Of a stretch of 64,000 nt of DNA, positions 61,801 to 64,000 are shown in pieces. The stretch is from NCBI RefSeq assembly GCF_036373705.1, contig NC_089853.1:5778405-5842404 (forward strand). Reading direction: 5' to 3'. Positions within the stretch are counted from its first letter, which is position 1. Each line of letters opens with the position of its first letter. The notes under the pieces are model-generated. The model was not told the origin of the DNA. It saw only the letters and a list, made by a program, of their open reading frames with translations, and did not search any database. A program made the translations under genes and the position numbers. The stretch comes from Amia ocellicauda. Taxonomy: Eukaryota; Chordata; Actinopteri; Amiiformes; Amiidae.

Positions 61801-63088
61801 GGGGACGGGACACTCGCTCATCCATAAAGGATCGTTTTGTTAATTATTTTTAATGAGATGAAGTGTCTCGTACTCGGGACACCGTTGCACAAGGACGTAT
61901 GAAAGCTCCGTCTCTCCCGGCTCCCTGTAGGATCGAGATGGCGAAAGACGCGCTGCCGGAGAACGCCTGCCAGCTCGATAGCCGGTACTGGAAGATCACC
62001 AACGCTAACGGGAACGTGGAGGAAGTGCGTGGCCCGGGAGTCGTGGGTAAGTGAGCGGAGGTTTCCCTCAAACCCGCAGAGCCCTCGGTTCGACTGACTT
62101 CTTGACTGTACTGATGCGCTCAGTCGTAAAATGTTTTTCTGTTGTGTTTGGTTTTATTTTGTCACTCACACACGCGCTCCTGCTTCGGCTCAGTCGTTTA
62201 AGAGTGTCCTAAAACGCCTGAGACCGCTGTGCTCTCTGCGTCCCCTGCAGGGGAGTTTCCGGTCATGTCCCCAGGCAAGGTGCACGAGTACGCCAGCTGC
62301 ACCACCTTCTCCACCACGTCGGAGTTCATGGAGGGCCACTACACCTTCCACCGGCTCAAGAACAAGGAGGAGGTCTTCAACGTCAGCATCCCGCGCTTCC
62401 ACATGGTCTGCCCCCCCTTCCGCAAGTCTGTGGTGCGAACGGTGAGGCTCCCTGGGGTCAGTGGGCAGTGGGCAGAGTGAAGCCGAGGTAACAAAACCTC
62501 TCGTGTTCAGAGGCAGGGGCTCGGACTGAGTAAAGCTCGGGCGGAGGATCCGGTCCTTAGTACGTGAATGGGCTGGGCTGTGTGCAGATAAGCACTGCTG
62601 TAAACGATGTGTTCATTCAATTTCTGCAAACCGGAAGCCAGGAAACCAGCCTCCGTTTCTCCCTTCCTCCAGTTCTCTGTTGTAAGACTTCACGGGCTGT
62701 TCTGTCACATCTTCTAGGTTTGAGGAAGGAAAGTAAAAGACACAACAGACTTCCTGGAACCTAAAAGGCACTGCCTAGAATAAACATATCTGTGCCAGTG
62801 AGGTCGAGTACACGTGTGCTCGTGAGTGGGTTTGTCTGTCTGTGTGGATCTTTGTGTGCGTGTGCCGGGGTGTGTCTTTGTGTGTTTACGTACACGCATT
62901 GCTGTGTGTTTTCCTCCGTGTTGCCATCCGCGTGTGCTTTGTGTTTCCAGCAGGGCTCGGCGAGCGACGCCTCCACCGCGCCATGCAACGATGAGGAGCG
63001 CTCCTCGGACACGGACGACTACGACGACGGCCAGCGCGGCGGCCTGAACATCCCGGCGCCCAGCGGACGCTGCCCTCGCCATATCTGA
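55767..63088 (+). CDS. fbxo3: F-box protein 3 (SCF ubiquitin-ligase substrate receptor), 11 coding exons
   Basis: Couples substrates to the SKP1-CUL1-F-box ligase; known human targets include FBXL2 and SMURF1. Exons: 55767-55858, 56819-56908, 57769-57932, 58978-59092, 59241-59445, 60654-60699, 60813-60897, 61639-61761, 61931-62046, 62251-62441, 62951-63088. Lengths sum to 1365 nt, 454 aa (human 471), all in phase. The F-box lies at about 10-58 ([31 protein letters not shown]). A SUKH/SMI1-KNR4 domain spans about 117-240 ([37 protein letters not shown]). The ApaG/DUF525 domain spans about 267-405 ([50 protein letters not shown]). The C-terminus is acidic ([10 protein letters not shown]) but lacks human FBXO3's long Glu/Asp run and Arg-rich end. 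A hAT MITE lies in intron 5 (60086-60384); other introns have nothing recognised. Confidence 0.96.
56819..56908 (+). CDS. fbxo3: fbxo3 exon 2 (rest of F-box)
   Basis: Short 90-bp exon: [18 protein letters not shown] and [10 protein letters not shown]. Acceptor GTTCTCAG, donor CTGA|GTAAGT. Recognised by similarity to human YVSRRLSQLSSHDPLW. Confidence 0.92.
59241..59445 (+). CDS. fbxo3: fbxo3 exon 5 (SUKH domain)
   Basis: [46 protein letters not shown]. The donor CCCG|GTCAGA is poor, but joining to [13 protein letters not shown] in exon 6 is exactly the conserved order. Confidence 0.9.
60086..60384. mobile_element. hAT-like MITE in fbxo3 intron 5
   Basis: The left end CAGTGGTCTCCAAGCCTGG and the right end, read in reverse, CAGTGGTCTCCAACCCCTGG are terminal inverted repeats of over 35 bp. 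Body 299 bp, no coding frame. Flanks GTGTACAG and GTGTATGT agree at 5 of 8, a decayed 8-bp duplication. Its ends resemble those of the 5627 and 36586 repeats. Confidence 0.8.
62251..62441 (+). CDS. fbxo3: fbxo3 exon 10 (end of ApaG domain)
   Basis: [49 protein letters not shown]. Donor ACG|GTGAGG, phase 0. Confidence 0.93.
62951..63088 (+). CDS. fbxo3: fbxo3 exon 11 (C-terminus and stop)
   Basis: Acidic 45-residue tail, stop TGA at 63086-63088. The acceptor is a tandem CAGCAG, so the first Gln (62951-62953) may be skipped. The tail is poorly conserved, so this exon rests on the phase-0 join and the open frame. Confidence 0.75.
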   Translation, partial: QGSASDASTAPCNDEERSSDTDDYDDGQRGGLNIPAPSGRCPRHI

Positions 63089-64000
63089 TGCACTTTTGTA
63101 CCGTGGGAACCGGGGAACAGGGCTTTCGAACTTCCAGCTGTTGTTTTGTTTTTTTTGTTTGTTTTTTTTAAGTGTGTTTTTTCTCCTCCTTTGAATTGAG
63201 TCCCGCCTGCCTCTGTTCTGTCCTTTGGTTTTTATTGATTTATTTCTCTAGATGCCTCTGACTCACCTCTCTCTCTCAGAGTCCTCTGTGTTACAAGCCA
63301 GGGCCTGTTGTAGAAGGTTTTTTATATTTATTTTCTGTGACAGAGAACTCTGGAACCAAATGTTTTCCACTGTGGGAATAATAATTGGCCTCTTCCATTG
63401 TAAATAGACAACAGAGCCAACTGGACACAAAGCCTCACAGAGTCCAGTGCGATTCCTCTGGCAGAGTCTGTTCCAGAGGTTGATATTCACATGCAGTTGG
63501 GACAGATTCTGCTCTATAGCTGTTGACCATTTGCCTCCAAGAACTATGCTTTAAAGCACAGCTGTTAGATGACTCTTCCTGCACTGCATTTGTTTGGATA
63601 CATAGATATAGGAGTTTATTGTAGCAATTCAGCACAGAACTTTAACCGTGCATTTAAGAGATGAGTCCCTTTTTCCATCTTACAAATAGTGCAGAACCAG
63701 TTTAACCCTTAAGCATATCTCAGCTCAGTGTTGTATAACCAGTTTTAGCCCCTCGCCCTGTTGCATTTGTTTTAAAGTCTACAGTCCAGAGCGACGTTAT
63801 CTTGAGTAGTTCAGCTTTTCAGGTAACAGGTGCTGTGATTGACAGGAAGGAAGTGAATTTCTTTCTTTACATAGCACTGGGCAATGAGCAAAAAGCACAA
63901 CAGACAAAACATTATAATGAACAGTCTCTCGGTGTGTAGGGGTAGCTCAGCTGTGGCTCCTGGCACCATGTGACACCAGACCCAGAGACTGCCCTGACCC
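63089..64000 (+). other. fbxo3 3' UTR and window end
   Basis: T-rich sequence after the stop. No AATAAA or ATTAAA hexamer is seen, so the polyadenylation site probably lies beyond the window. A GGGGTAGCTCAGCTG stretch near 63940 resembles a tRNA A-box, without a B-box. Confidence 0.5.

Noticed and set aside
63935..63960. tRNA-like A-box (GGGGTAGCTCAGCTG) near the window end
   Set aside because: No B-box or cloverleaf in the following sequence. At most a decayed SINE head.

Overview
The window is vertebrate nuclear DNA, most likely from a ray-finned fish. It holds four multi-exon genes with GT-AG introns and CpG-rich or GC-box starts. Its repeats are of fish/amphibian type: a deleted Tc1 element ending in the common CACCGATCAGCC-type terminus, CR1-like LINE tails, hAT MITEs, and long (ATT)n, (TG)n, (TA)n and CA-rich arrays. 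I cannot name the species. All exon models were built by hand; in all four genes the exon lengths add up to an intact reading frame. Layout: znf408 (PRDM17; minus, 1232-6166), prdm11 (plus, noncoding first exon near 8.5 kb, CDS 10903-22781), syt13 (minus, CDS 34341-52168), fbxo3 (plus, CDS 55767-63088). znf408/prdm11 are divergent, prdm11/syt13 convergent, and syt13/fbxo3 divergent. In human all four lie on chromosome 11p, with PRDM11 next to SYT13, so the window looks like a compacted version of an old 11p-like linkage group. The two PRDM-family genes stand head to head about 2 kb apart and share an identical 68-bp PR-domain exon structure. The proteins do not form one pathway: ZNF408 and PRDM11 are nuclear transcription/chromatin factors, SYT13 is a membrane-anchored, calcium-independent double-C2 protein, and FBXO3 is the substrate receptor of an SCF ubiquitin ligase. 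The most unusual gene feature is the last prdm11 exon: a single ~720-codon open exon encoding a BED/TTF-type zinc finger and a hAT-transposase-like body with degenerate catalytic positions, giving a PR-domain/hAT fusion protein. The prdm11-syt13 interval (22.8-34.3 kb) has no recognisable gene. syt13 has large repeat-rich introns: inverted CR1 copies flank exons 2-3, a perfect 21-bp hairpin sits in a 187-nt intron, and a ~430-bp CA-rich minisatellite abuts the donor of exon 4.
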